NCBI GenBank assembly: GCA_947846985.1
Contig: CANTUZ010000025.1
Coordinates: 2,354,100 to 2,418,099, forward strand
Source: Fratercula arctica
Taxonomy: Eukaryota > Chordata > Aves > Charadriiformes > Alcidae
DNA length: 64,000 bases
Direction of reading: 5' to 3'
The translations under genes were made by a program, and so were the position numbers. Position 1 is the first letter of the stretch. Every line of letters starts with the position of its first letter. The notes under the pieces were generated by a model, which did not search any database, was not told where the DNA came from, and saw only the letters and a program-made list of their open reading frames with translations. Of the stretch, positions 22,396-34,030 are shown one piece after another.

Positions 22396-23302
22396 AGTAA
22401 TTGTCTGGTTCTCGGTGGCTGGTTTTCAGTGCCTCCTGTGGAGGGATGTTCCCTTGTTATCAGCCTTTTGTTCCTCTTCAAGGGTATATTCATTAGCAAG
22501 GCATGTATTGTTTATACTAAGTGTCCTGTTTCACAAGGCCTTGTAACCTTTTTACAGCTCTTTGCTCTCGCTCAGTGAAAGATTCCCATTTCTAAGGTAC
22601 ATCAATCTTATCAGTCACAAAACTGTTCCCTTCGGAACAGAAATGAAATATCTTACTGCTCGGTCAGACCAAAAAAATCCCTTATGTTTCTCTGGGACTC
22701 TTAAATTCATCAGAAATCAAAACACCTTCTCAAGCAAGAAAGTTAGAAGGAGAAAGTAGCATACATTTTAATGTATTTTTTGGAAAACAGCCTTCCTCAA
22801 ATTGAAAATGGTTATTGGCTATGTTGAAAACAGCGTTTATCTATGGCATTCAAATGACAGCTGTTCTAGTTTCTAGTGTGAAGACAGGCAATGGCACCTG
22901 ACACAAATCATCAAATCCAGGTCCTGAAGGGAGTATTAAACCATCTAATTGGATGTCTGTTCTATTCAGCCTATAGAACTTCACCCAGTTGCTTTCATAT
23001 TAAGTGTAAATTAAGTCTGACTAGCTTGAATTAAGGCAATTTCTTGATTTGAAAACATCCATGTCTTTTAATTCATTACATCTGTTACCTGTTTAATTGT
23101 GTTACTGACTTGAATGCATCTTTTATTTTGAGTAAGACCTCTTGAGATTGTTAGATTTAAAATAAAAACTAGTAAACAGTATCTTACTTTTTTGTGTCTT
23201 CTCCAAGATCTCTATACCATAATGAAACTACTTGGAAAAAATTAAGTTTTTCATCAAGATGTACAAGTTTTTTTCATATCTTGAATAATTTTTATTCTCT
23301 AC
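22396..23302. other. No gene recognised
   Basis: AT-rich sequence without recognisable coding or repeat content. The ORFs present are short and unlike any protein I know. Confidence 0.5.
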
Positions 23303-23785
23303 ATTGTTGTGACTGACTAAACCCCTAGAGGTGGAATGTGACTCATTGAATAAACCCTTACAATGGAAGAAGGCTCAGGGGAGATGGGCAAGGGTAATCT
23401 TCCCATGAATCTCAGGGAATAATGCAGGGTGTGACTGACCACAGGTGTGGTAAAGAAGGTGACTTTATTGCAACGCAAAGGGGGACTGAAGGGTGGCCTT
23501 TGTTTTAGATAAAAAACTCTCAACAGTTGAATGGATCAACTGGTGGTGTAAATGTCTCCCTGAGTTAGGGAGACTGGCTCAGCCCAACAGAGTATAAAAG
23601 CTAGACAACTAACAAAAGAATTTTGAAGAGAGCAACAGGTTTAAGCTGGTTTCAGCCCACTTATTCCTTCCCAGCAATTGGGGGCACCCAGTGTTGTGAC
23701 AGTGAGCATATTCTAGGTATTGGTAATGGGAATCATATTGGTATTGTGATTGAACCGTGTATTGCAATTGCTATATTTTGCGAAG
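23303..23785 (+). mobile_element. LTR (family B)
   Basis: TGACTGACTAAACCCC start, TTTATTGCAACGCAAAGGGG, AGTATAAAAGC TATA-type box near 23592, and TTGCAATTGCTATATTTTGC end. Homologous along its length to 13736-14187. The 240 bp after it (to 24026) hold nothing I recognise. Confidence 0.55.
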
Positions 23786-24026
23786 TGGAACTTACATTTC
23801 TATTGTGTTATGAATTATATTTATATCACTCTAAATCAGAAATCCTGTGTAACATCAGCTGTCTTCAACTAAGTAAATTTCATACTGAGCATTACACCTT
23901 CCATATGTGGAATATCTAAAAGAACCTGGTCAGAGAGTATTGGACTCTGACAATCAATTTCAACATCAGTTGAAACTGGATGCCAGAACTAAAATGACAT
24001 TGAATTATATAATAGAACATTTACCA

Positions 24027-24601
24027 TGTCATGGTTTAACCCCAGCTGGTAACCAGGCACTACACAGCCCTCGCTCACTTCTCTCTCGGTGGAATGGGGG
24101 AGAGAATTGGAAGGGTAAAAGCAAGAAAACTCATGGGCTGAGATAAAGAGTTTAATAGGTAAACCAAAAGCCACACACGCAAGCAAAGCAAAACAAGGAA
24201 TTAATTCACTACTTCCCATTGGCAGGCAGATATTTAGCCATCTCCCAGAAAGCAGGGCTCCATCACCTGTAACAGTTACTTGGGAAGACAAATGCCATCA
24301 CTCTGAATGTCCCCCCACTTCCTTCTTCCCCCAGCTTTTATTGCTGAGCATGACATCATATGGTATGGAATATTCCTTTGGGTCAGTTGGGGTCAGCTGT
24401 TCCCAACATCTTGTGCACCCCCAGCCTACTCGCTGGTGGAGTGGTGTGAGAAGCAGAAAAGGCCTTGACTCTGTGTAAGCACTGCTCAGCAATAACAAAA
24501 ACATCCTTGTATTATCAACACTGTTTACAGAACAAATCCAAAACATAGCTCCATACCAGCTACAATGAAGAAAATTAACTCTATCCCAGCCAAAACCAGC
24601 A
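24027..24601 (-). mobile_element. LTR (family D), 3' LTR of an ERV-L-type remnant
   Basis: TGTCATGGTTTAACCCC start, GAGATAAAGAG near 24142 and end CCAAAACCAGCA. Followed on the plus strand by ERV-L-type 3' internal sequence. Confidence 0.8.
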
Positions 24602-25230
24602 TATTCTCTACCCCTTATTCCATACCATTTACATCATGCTCAGATCCCACACTATCCAATATATCCATGTTAACCCCCACCACCCTTCCCATCTTTTGAT
24701 ATAATACACAGATATCATTCCCTTAGTCTGTGGACCACACCTATAAAATGTCCATAAAATGTCCACAAATGTCCCTTCAGTTCATTTAGTCCATGATTTT
24801 GGGCTCCATCTATTATGGTGGTCACTCAGTACAGGAGAGGTGGTATGTTGCATGGAGTTATTGGGCACCAAAGGCAGCTCAGGTCGAGTCACTGCTGCAC
24901 TTGCACTGCTTCTTGTAAGGCTTGTCCTCCATTAGTTCAGGTGGTTCCTGCCATAGCAATTCATATAACATGAAACTCAAATCATGGGTTACAACAACTT
25001 AAAGGTATTTCCATTACAATCTCCACCCAGGTCCCTTTCGGCCAGGTTATAGGGTTTAACATTGCAATGAACTCCTCCCCTTGCTCCTAGCCTGGCTAGA
25101 AACAAGAGGTTCCTGCTATAGTAATTTCCATAACATGCAACTCAAATCCAGGGTTACAACATTTTAAAGGTATTTCTATTACAGTCTCCACCCCTGGTCC
25201 CTTTGGACCAGACCATAGGGTTTAACATTG
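24602..25230 (-). mobile_element. ERV-L-type 3' internal noncoding remnant
   Basis: CCCCTTATTCCATACCATTT, GGGCTCCATCT and TCAGGTCGAGTCACTGCTG-type blocks match the sequence next to the LTR at 33514. A ~170-bp-spaced duplication of the TTCCTGC(C/T)ATAG...GGTATTTC(C/T)ATTACA block is present (24944 and 25109). No coding sequence remains. Confidence 0.6.
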
Positions 25231-25257
25231 CAATGAACTGCTCCCCTTGCCCCTGCT

Positions 25258-25600
25258 CCATCTTGGATTTATCCACAGACTGCAGTCCTTAGGGATGTAC
25301 CTGCTACAAGTGGAGCATTATCTATGAGTTGCAGTCTCTTCAGGGGTACACCTGCTGTGGCATGGACTTATCCACAGCCACAGTTGCTTTGAGGTGCACC
25401 TGTTCCAGCATGGCCTTATCCATGGGCCACAAAGCCTTCAGAGATATACCTGCTCCAGCGTGGCCTTACCCACAGCCACAGTTCCTTCAGGAGTGAACCT
25501 GCTCCAACATGGCCTTATCCATGGCTGCAGTCCTTCCAGGGATGTACCTGCTCTGTTGTGGGCTTATCCATGGCCACATGCTTTGAGGTGCTCCAGCTCA
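25258..25600. repeat. 49-bp minisatellite
   Basis: About seven divergent units. The CCTGCT core recurs near 25300, 25351, 25399, 25449, 25498 and 25547, a step of 48-51 bp, with GGCTTATCCAC(A)GCCACAG between cores. The same kind of array lies inside LTRs at 43080-43500, 50520-50800 and 53785-53900. Confidence 0.8.
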
Positions 25601-25607
25601 TGCACAG

Positions 25608-26144
25608 TGTCCTGGTTTTGGCTAGGATAGAGTTGGTTTTCTTCCTAGTAGCTGGTATAGTGCTGTTTTGGATTTAGTATGAGAATAATGTTGGTAACAC
25701 ACTGATATTTTAGTTGTTGCTAAGTAATGCTTATACTAAGTCAAAGACTTTTCAGCTGCCCATGCTCTGCCAGTGAGGAGGTGCACAAGATGCTGGGAGG
25801 GAGCATAGCCAGGACAGCTGACCCAAACTGGCCAAAGGGTATTGCATACCATATGACGTCATGCTCAGTATATAAACTGGGGGAGTTGGCTGGGGGACGG
25901 TGATTGCTGCTCAGGAACGGGCTGGGCATCAGTCAGCGGGTGGTGAGCCATTGCATTGTGCATCACTTGTTTTGTACATTCTTTTATCATTATTATTGTT
26001 ATTATTTTATCTTCCTTCACTGTCCTATTAAACTGTTTTTATCTCAACCCACGAATTTTACCTTTTTTTCCTGATTCTCTCCCCCTTTCCACTGGGGGGG
26101 GAGTAAGCAAGAGGCTGGGTGGTGTTTGGCTGCCTGCATGCCAT
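25608..26144 (+). mobile_element. LTR, plus orientation, of a head-to-head pair
   Basis: TGTCCTGGTTTTGGCTAGG start, GTATATAAACTGG TATA box near 25870, CCTATTAAACTG poly(A)-type sequence near 26025, then the AGGCTGGGTGGTGTTTGGCT tail. Confidence 0.8.
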
Positions 26145-26632
26145 TGTTTTAACCCCAGCCGGCAGCTAGGACCACAGAGCTGCTCATGCAGTTCTCCCCT
26201 TTCCCCCCCAGAAGGGTAGGGAGAAGAGGGAGAAAAGGAGGGGAAAGGAAAGGAAAAAAACACTTGTGGGCTGAGATAAAGACAGTTTAATAGAACAATA
26301 ACAGAAAAGGAAAATAGCAATAATAACAATAATAATAATAATGACACAAGTCACTCTCACCACTCAGTAAATTGGTGAATTTGCACCATCCTGAGCAGTG
26401 ATCACGAATTCCCACCCCCTGGCCAACCCCCATTTATATACTGAGCATGATGTCTATGGTATGGAATATTCCATTGTCCATTCCATTGTTCTGTCTATGC
26501 TCCTTCACAGCTTCTATGGGAAGTTGAAAAAAGTCCTTGAATACTATAAACATCACCTGGCAACAACTAAAACAATATGCATTATTGACATTCCTTTCAT
26601 ACCAAATCTGAAACACAGCAACCACTAGAAAG
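26145..26632 (-). mobile_element. LTR, minus orientation, of a head-to-head pair
   Basis: TGTTTTAACCCCAGCC start, GGGCTGAGATAAAGACAG matching the inverted CTGTTTTTATCTCAACCC of the neighbour, and ATTTATATACTGAGC box near 26432. Its far end is cut by the CR1 at about 26633. Confidence 0.75.
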
Positions 26633-27108
26633 AAGTGAAGACAAGGTTCGTGACCACCTGAGGAACCTGAACGTATACAAGTCTATGGGACCTGATGAGA
26701 TGCACCCCAGAGTCCTGGGGGCATTGGCTGATGGGAGGTGGTAGAGTCACCATCCCTGAATGTGTTTACGAGTCATTTAGATGTGGTGTTAGGGGATATG
26801 GTGTAGGGGAGAACTTTGTAGAGTGGGGTTAATGGTTGGACTCGATGATCCCAAGGGTCTTTTCCAACCTAAATGATTCTATGATTCTATGTAGTTGCCC
26901 AGCCACTCTCCATGATATTTGAAAAGTCATGGCAGTCAGGTGAAGTCCCTGGCGACTGGAAAAAGGGAAACATCACACCCATTTTTAAAAAGGGTAGAAA
27001 GGAGGACCCTGGGAACTGCTGACCTGTCAGCCTCACCTCTGTGCCTGGGAAGCTCATGGAACAGATCCTCCTAGAAGCTATGCTACGGTACATGGAGGCC
27101 TTAATAAG
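26633..27108 (+). mobile_element. CR1 fragment, interrupted by another CR1
   Basis: RT-coding CR1 in two pieces, 26633-26733 (AAGTCTATGGGACCTGATGA) and 26892-27108 (TAGTTGCCCAGCCACTCTCC to GCTATGCTACGGTACATGG). The pieces are contiguous in the CR1 at 40681-40960, where GCTGATG runs directly into TAGTTGCC. It ends at an LTR at 27109. Confidence 0.85.
26734..26891 (+). mobile_element. Short CR1 nested inside CR1
   Basis: 158-bp 3' tail of a CR1, from GGAGGTGGTAGAGTCACC to ATGATTCTATGATTCTATG, inserted after base 26733 of the host CR1 with no obvious duplication. Confidence 0.85.
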
Positions 27109-27513
27109 ACTGTATCCTGTGGGAGGGACCCCACACTGGTGCAGGGGAAAAGTATGAGGAGGAAGGAGGGGCAGAGACAAAGTGTTATGAACTGACCACA
27201 ACCCCCATTCCCCATCCCCCTGCGCCGTTTGTGGAGTGGGGGAGGTAGAAAAGTCAGGAATGAAGGAGTAAAGTTGAGCCTGGGAAGAAGGCGGGGGGAA
27301 GGTGTTTTTAGTTTCGTCTTTATTTCTCACTATCCTACTCTATTTTTAATTGGCAATAAATTAAATTAATCTTCCTCAAGTCGAGTCTGTGATGGTAATT
27401 GGCAGGCAATCTCCCTGTCCTTATCTCAACCCATGAGCTTTTCCATCTTCTTTTCTCCCTCTATCCTATTTAGGGGGAGGAATGAGAGAGCAGCTTGGTG
27501 GGCACCTAGCAGC
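27109..27513 (+). mobile_element. LTR portion (family C)
   Basis: Contains AATTGGCAATAAATTAA, GATGGTAATTGGCAGGCAATC and the GTGGGCACCTAGCAGCC end; matches 5925-6159 in the end region. Confidence 0.65.
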
Positions 27514-28255
27514 CATCATAGAATCATAGAATGGTTTGGAAGGGACCTTAAAGATCATCTAGTTCCAACCCCCCTGCCATGGGCAGGGACCCCTCCCACT
27601 AGACCAGGCTGCTCAAAGCCCCATCCAGCCTGGCCTTGAACACCTCCAGGGATGGGGCAGCCACAACTTCCCTGGGCAACCTGTGCCAGTGCCTCACCAC
27701 CCTCACAGTAAAGAATTTCTTCCCAATATCTAATTTAAATCTCCCCTCTTCCAGTTTAAAATCATTACCCCTCGGCCTATCGCTACACTCCCTCATAAAG
27801 AGCCCCTCCCCATCTTTCTTGTAGGCCCCCTTTAGGTACTGGAAGGCCGTTATAAGGTCTCCCTGGAGCCTTCTCTTCTCCAGGCTGAACAACCCCAACT
27901 CTCTCAGCCTGTCTTCATAGGAGAGGTGCTCCAGCCCTCTGATCATCTTCGTGGCCCTCCTCTGGACCCATTCCAACAGGTCCATGTCCTTCTTGTGCTG
28001 AGGACTCCAGAGCTGGACACAGTACTCCAGGTGGGGTCTCACGAGAGCAGAGTAGAGGGGTAGAATCACCTCCCTTGACCTGCTGGCCACAGTTCTTTTC
28101 ATGCAGCCCAGGATACAGTTGGCCTTCTGGGCTGTCAGCGCACATTGCCAGCTCATGTCCAGCTTTTCATCCACCAGCACCCCCAAGTCCTTTTCTTCAG
28201 GGCTGCTCTCAAGCCATTCTCTGCCCAGCCTGTATTTGTGCCTGGGATTGCCAAG
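27514..28255 (-). mobile_element. CR1 LINE, 5'-truncated
   Basis: ATCATAGAATCATAGAATGG 3' terminus, then about 740 bp of the RT C-terminal region, open on the minus strand from 27599 to beyond 28255 ([42 protein letters not shown]). The 3' part of ORF2 is without stops, so this is a fairly recent insertion. Confidence 0.9.
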
Positions 28256-28696
28256 GTTAATCCACCACCAGTCTGAGACTAATTTGCCTAGGGACCACCT
28301 TCTCCACTGCACTGTCTGACACATGGAGCCTCCTGTGTCTTCCACACATGGATGCACATTGCGACTTCAGTAGTGGATTCTGCCAAAGCTTCTTTAAGCT
28401 GTGTGTGGAAAGTCTTTAAACATTTCATTAATACATTTAAAGTTCTTTAATTTTTCTTTCTCACTATTAGCTGTATCTTCAGATATACCCAATTTTAATG
28501 ATGTAGTAATTAGCTCAGTGACTTCACTAAAGCATTCCATTGCTCTCATTCCATTCTAAAGTAATGTTGAAAATAGAAAAATAACTGAAAAATACACGCA
28601 TAAGAAAAAATTGGAGCAAACTAATCCTGTCGTATAGCTGCAATCATCTCCCCTTTGCTGGTGTGGGCCACTGAATGGGCCACACAAGCAATGGCA
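28256..28696. other. No gene recognised
   Basis: Unique-looking AT-rich stretch between two CR1 fragments. Confidence 0.4.
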
Positions 28697-29051
28697 GGAA
28701 GGGGAGACCTTATCACTCTCTACAACTACCTGAAAGGTGGTTGTATTGAGGTGGATGTCAGTCTTTTTTCCCAAGTAACAAGTGATAGGACGAGAGGAAA
28801 CGACCTCAAGTTATGCCAGGTGAGGTTTAGAATGGATATTAGGAAAAATTTCTTCACCAAAAGGGTTGTCAAGCATTGGAACAGGCTTCCCAGGGAAGTG
28901 GTTGAGTCACCATCCCTGCAGGTATATAAAAGACCTGTAGACGTGGTGCTTAGGGACATGGTTTACTGGTGGACTTGGTAGTGTTAGGTTAACAGTTGGA
29001 CTCAATGATCTTAAGGGTCTTTTCCAACCTAAATGATTCTATGATTCTATA
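28697..29051 (+). mobile_element. CR1 3' fragment
   Basis: Encodes the last ~90 residues of ORF2 ([26 protein letters not shown]) and ends AAATGATTCTATGATTCTAT. Confidence 0.9.
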
Positions 29052-31638
29052 TCTGTTATTCTTGCTGTACTCCGAAAGCCGTTTTGCCTGCAATTTGCAG
29101 GGATGCGTAGATCATTCCAGCCAGGTTCTCTGCAGGGTATTTCCTACCTCTTGAGCAGTTGTACAATTAGCATGAAGTGATCAAGTGAACTATAGTCTGA
29201 AACTCAGGTGGGAGAGAAGTTTTTCAAACAATAGGAGAGTCTTCCTATCTCTCCTTCACTATGTTCTCAGGATTATCTCCTAGGGAAAAATCCCTGGGCA
29301 CATCACAGGAGTTTGAGCAACCCCACCTCTCCAGAAATTTTAGGGGGTTAGGAGGTATCTCCATTTCAGTTCATTCACCCTGCCTTCTTCATTCTTAAAT
29401 GCTTAATCTCAGTTGGTGGTGGCTGAGTAGTTAATTTAGAGCGTATTCAGTCTGAAATGAAACATTGACAGCAAAGTTTCTGCTGCTTTGGTGAATGAGC
29501 CTGGTATCTCTGGCTCCCTGGTGGAAGGAGACTCTGAATGTTATCTCAGTCCCTTCCCCGGCACTGAACCCCCTTCACTGTAGCTGCCTTTAATGCTTAC
29601 ATTCAAGGTGGAGGTGTGGGGAGTGTTCTGCAGGACAGCACCAAAACTGTCACCTGACTCATCCCTGTGCCTGAATTGTTGTCACTTTTATGGGCAGGAT
29701 CTTTTAAGGACCCCTAGAAGGGTCACAGCTCCTTAGGGGAGGAAAAAAATCATGTATCTCCTTGGATCAGGGACTTATCTGAGCATCCTTGGAGACAAGG
29801 ACCTCTTGTGCCACTAACTGGGTGGCCACTGACTGGCTGACCCTGGGTTGTCCTGTCCAGCCACCTCTTGTTTACAAGCAGGATGATATGCATTTGTATA
29901 ACGAGGGATTTACATTTCCACTAGATAATATTATTTGCAGAGTCAAGTGATGTTTGTTCCCAAATAATTCAATTATTTCCTCTGCACTACTTGGGTCTAC
30001 TACTCAGCTCCATCAGGTTTAAATCTCTGTAAGATGAGGCTCTTCCTTTGCAACTGTGCATTTCCCTTTTCTACCTGATTCTTCACAAATTTGGAAATTC
30101 AATTTGTAGAGAGCTCAGCCTTAACCTGATTTTCTCAGGTTTCTTCCTGCTTTATAGCCAATATTACTGATTTGATAGGTAGAAGTGATTTGTTACTTAC
30201 AGGAGGTCTTGTACATATATTGCGGATGGAGTGATACACTTCACTCGTAGAGAGAAGCAGCGAAATATTTATTGATATAAAACAATGATTTAACAAAGTT
30301 TGGTAGTAAATGTGACTGATTTAACAAGATTTGATGGCAAGGCACACTTGGTTATTTACTGCACAGAGGACAGGGTCAGACAGAGCTGTCAGGGAGACCC
30401 TCCCGTTGAGTCACAAGGTTCAGAAAGGACCCCCTGGCTTTCTAAACTCCTTCTCAGAGAGGAGTCTAGGGGCGGCTGGATCCACTCCTAGTCCCAGACT
30501 TGGTCAATGGTTTATGTCTAAAGGATTCTATATGCACAATCAATCCTTCATCTCACTTAGCTAAGATTTCAAAGTTTAGCATGCTATTAGTCACTTACCG
30601 AGAATCTGTTGCAGCAAGGAATCTCTTAACTTCGAGAAGTAACCTTGAGAGGCATCCCTACCCAAGGGGAGATCCTGGCGTGCAGCCCACTGCCATTCAG
30701 GAGAGCTCAACGGGCCCTGGGCTGTCCACTATTTATGGGGGTAAGATGATTGACCTATAGTCATATTTGCACACCAGCATGACATCTAGGTCCTTGTTCC
30801 AGACAGCATTTGGCTACTATGTTGCCATCCATCCCCCAAAGTCCAGTTGCATCCCCCAAAGTCCATCACAACTCCCACTGACAGTTATGGCTTGAGCAGG
30901 AGCCGGGGAAGAGGGGGGGAGGGAAGAGCACACCGCCACAAGATACTTTGGTCAGCCTCTCTTTTCATCCCCCAAACTACAAATCCTAGTCACTAGGCCT
31001 GCAGTTTGAGCCATTTACACCTCCTATTAGCCTTCTAATGTTCTGTAAACATCTTTTCAAAACAATTGTTCCAATTAACCCAAGGATTTAGTAGCACAGG
31101 TACTGTTTGGGTACCTTCATAAAGCTCTAGAAGGTTGGTTACAAGTTTATCACTGTAGGCACATTATCAAAGGATCAGTTCCCCCCTCACATTAGAGTTC
31201 TATGTGTGTAATCTCCGGAGTACTCACAACTTGACCAGATCACGCTGGCTACGAAATTGTTAAGGGATGTTAGGAGTGCAGATGCTTTCTCCAGCAGCCA
31301 GGGCCAGAACTCTCCTACCCAGCTGCTGGATCCCAGCCCAGGGAATATGGGGTCTCTGCCCAGGCTGAAGGACTCAGCTGGTGCTTTCCTAGTTGCAGGC
31401 TCAACCAGCAGTGAAGCTGAGCACGTATCCAGACACACACAGGACATATACAGGACATTGATACAGCTAGTCACACAGACTGCCACAGACAAAGCGCTGT
31501 TGTCAACAGCACCCATGTATTAGGATTCACATAAAACATAAACACAGAGAGCCAAGTACCCTTCCTCCTCTTCAGCTGCTAGGGCTATAAATTCACTAGT
31601 GAAGGCACACACGAGCACACACACACTACTCTCTAGAT
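29052..31638. other. No gene recognised; probable old LTR material
   Basis: No coding sequence I recognise. From about 30231 the minus strand looks like LTR or retroviral noncoding sequence (ATATTTATTGATAT followed by blocks ending in CACTATTTATGG), and it precedes a gag remnant at 31639. I cannot place LTR edges. The first kilobase shows nothing. Confidence 0.35.
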
Positions 31639-32139
31639 TCACAAGCACATGTACATTCGCAGATCCCCCGAGTACCAGCATGGACACTTCTGTCCTCTTG
31701 CTACCCCTGCCGGGATCCTGGACCCTCTTTTCTGCAACATTACAGGGGGAGGAGGAGCATTAATGGGGGCAGAAGGGGATTTCGAGGGAGAGGTTTGAAC
31801 AAATTCCCTGTTTAGACGGGAACCTTGAGATCGATTCCTGTTTGGAGGGGGAAGTTTTTGTTGCCAGACATAATTATTCCAAACATACCAATAATGCATT
31901 TCCCCTGGGAACTGTTCATCTAATTCGAGCTGCAAAAAATGCAGCCTATCATAATCAAAACTGCCCACCTCAGGCCACTGTTGGCTTACAATTCCAAGGG
32001 TGGTCAATGCAGGCCAGGTATCCTGATGCAGTTCCAGTGCCCTTTTCTTAGATAACCCCCAAGTTCCATCTGTTTTCGACTAATTGGTTAGCAATTCACC
32101 TAAAGGTGTCCCTTTCACTATAGTATGTCTGATCCCCAT
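31639..32139 (-). pseudogene. Class I-like gag fragment (matrix region)
   Basis: Starts with ATG-GGG (Met-Gly, the myristoylation-type start) at 32139, runs through KGTPLGELL, meets one stop after about 15 codons, then continues LSKKRALEL and WPEVGSFD...LHFLQLELDEQFPG, with a proline run APPPPV resembling a late domain. The layout is that of a gammaretrovirus-like matrix protein. Upstream at about 32233 the minus strand has an AAAAGGTGAGT donor-like site. Nothing of pol is seen next to it. Confidence 0.6.
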
Positions 32140-32311
32140 TATTATTAACTCTCACCTCCTCACTGCAAAAAAAACGATCCGTCCAACTGCTACCCCCTGC
32201 GCTCAAGTTCCCCAGGTGAACTCACCTTTTGCTGCCAGTGGGTCATTGACTCGCAGGGGATCGTCATGGATGGTGGATTCAAGTGAGTCGGCGAAGTCTC
32301 TTCTGGGATGA

Positions 32312-33123
32312 CAAAACTGTCAGGGTATTCTTTATTGCCGACCAAGGAAGGAGATGCAGACACCCTTATGTATGGAATTAAAAAGGGAAATTCTTTACTG
32401 CAACGCACATGCGGTGCCCCAGCCTAGTTCTGAGGGACCCTAATCATAAGTAACAAACTGGTTATATAGAATATACAGGCGGGCTATCTCCCAATTACAG
32501 TCCTAAGCTTTATCTATAGTCAGCCGATCCTTCACATGTGTGGGCGCGGAAGCTCCGGACAATAACACACAGACCAATGTGATCAGGTTAATGCCACTTT
32601 ATTGCCCCAATAGCTCAGTTAATATACTCTTCTTCACTACCCGGTTACATTAAATGTCATCAGCTAATTTGTTACACACTCAACTAACATTTTCTGATTG
32701 GTCCACCCTCCTTGTTCCTTGTCTTTCATCTGGCTCCTTGCTTATCTCCTCTTTACATACCATCTGGCTGAGGTGATAGTTCTGCTTTGCTGTTATCCTA
32801 CTCCCTCTTTCCTTACACAATGTTCCCTTTGATATTCACAGTTAGACCGAGTGCTGATAGCTCAGCAGACATCCACTTCTCCCTGACCTTTAAACTCAGG
32901 CTAATCCTAAGGCCTCAGTGCTAACAGAACTCTCATTCTTATACAAAGTATCTGGAGTGTTCACAGGATGTCCATTCTCATACAAGAATTCTGCAACACA
33001 CATGGCTGCGTGATCAGAGACGGTGGTCTGGGCTGTCTCATCCTTTGTCTGCTACATGCTCAGAACCAGTTTCCACGGGTTTGTTATCAGGCAAGATTGT
33101 TGTAACTAGCTGAGCTTTCATGC
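32312..33123 (-). mobile_element. LTR-like sequences, family unresolved
   Basis: Two blocks, each with a TTTATTG element (32332 and 32600) preceded by GC-rich sequence, as in the R region of minus-oriented LTRs. The second block begins GTGTGGGCGCGGAAGCTCC at 32537. It ends at the next LTR (33124). Edges are uncertain. Confidence 0.4.
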
Positions 33124-33380
33124 TGTCGTGGTTTGGCCTAAGATGGCAACAAAGAACCACATGCCACTCTCTCGGGCTTCCCCAATACAGAAAACAATTG
33201 GAAGAAAAAGTCAAAACTTGTGGGTTGAGACAAAGGCAATTTAACAGAACAGCAGAGGGAACAAGAAAACAACAACAAGAACATGGATAGAGGAATATAC
33301 AAACATGATTATGGAACAGCCACTCACTGACCTGACCCGGGACCCGCCCACTCCAAGCAGCGACTTCCTGTCCGTCCCCC

Positions 33381-33413
<33 letters not shown>

Positions 33414-33514
33414 CCCCGGCAGCTCAGAGTGGGCATGGCTCACATGGCATGGAATAGCTGTGTCCCTGCCAGAGCCTGGGGAGAATTAACCCTATCCCCG
33501 CCAAAACCAGGACA
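33124..33514 (-). mobile_element. 3' LTR of ERV-L B
   Basis: 391 bp, TGTCGTGGTTTGGCC start and GCCAAAACCAGGACA end on the plus strand. Contains a C run of more than 30 bases near 33381-33411, a likely sequencing and assembly weak point and a potential i-motif/G-quadruplex. Confidence 0.85.
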
Positions 33515-34030
33515 TTATCCACCCCTTATTCCATACCATTTTTGCCATGCCCAGATATTACAGGTTCCAAGGAATTGCCACCACTTTCCCCTGTCATATA
33601 TATATACACACATATATATTCATGCAGATATAATGCCCTTAGTTTATGGGCCATCCCTCCAAAGTGTCTGGCGAGTTCAATCAATCCACGGCTTTGGGCT
33701 CCATCTGTCAGAACAGTCTCTCAGGGCAGGTGAGATGGTGTGTGGTGCTGGCCTGTTGCATGCTGTATTTTCGGAGCTTGTGACTGGTGTACCTGGTGTG
33801 GCTCATGCCCGCAGTCCATGGGCTGAAGATGTAGATCTTGAGGAAGTTGCTGGGCGCCAGCTGCTGAGGTCAGTTCTGATCCCATCACCGCTGTGCTTTA
33901 CTCAATTTTTCATCAAAGTCCATCTGTCTTTAATTTGGGTGATTCTTACTGTAGTACAGCTGATAGCAATTATAGTAACGAGGACATACAGTGACAGGGT
34001 TACTTAGCAATCAACAACACACAATTTGAT

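Noticed and set aside
25258..25600. Regularly spaced repeats resembling a CRISPR array
   Set aside because: Units are degenerate across their whole length with no distinct spacers, the context is a vertebrate LTR, and no cas genes are present.
33429..34007. 192-codon plus-strand frame
   Set aside because: Runs across an LTR edge and noncoding 3' ERV-L sequence, includes a TATA microsatellite, and has no recognisable domain.
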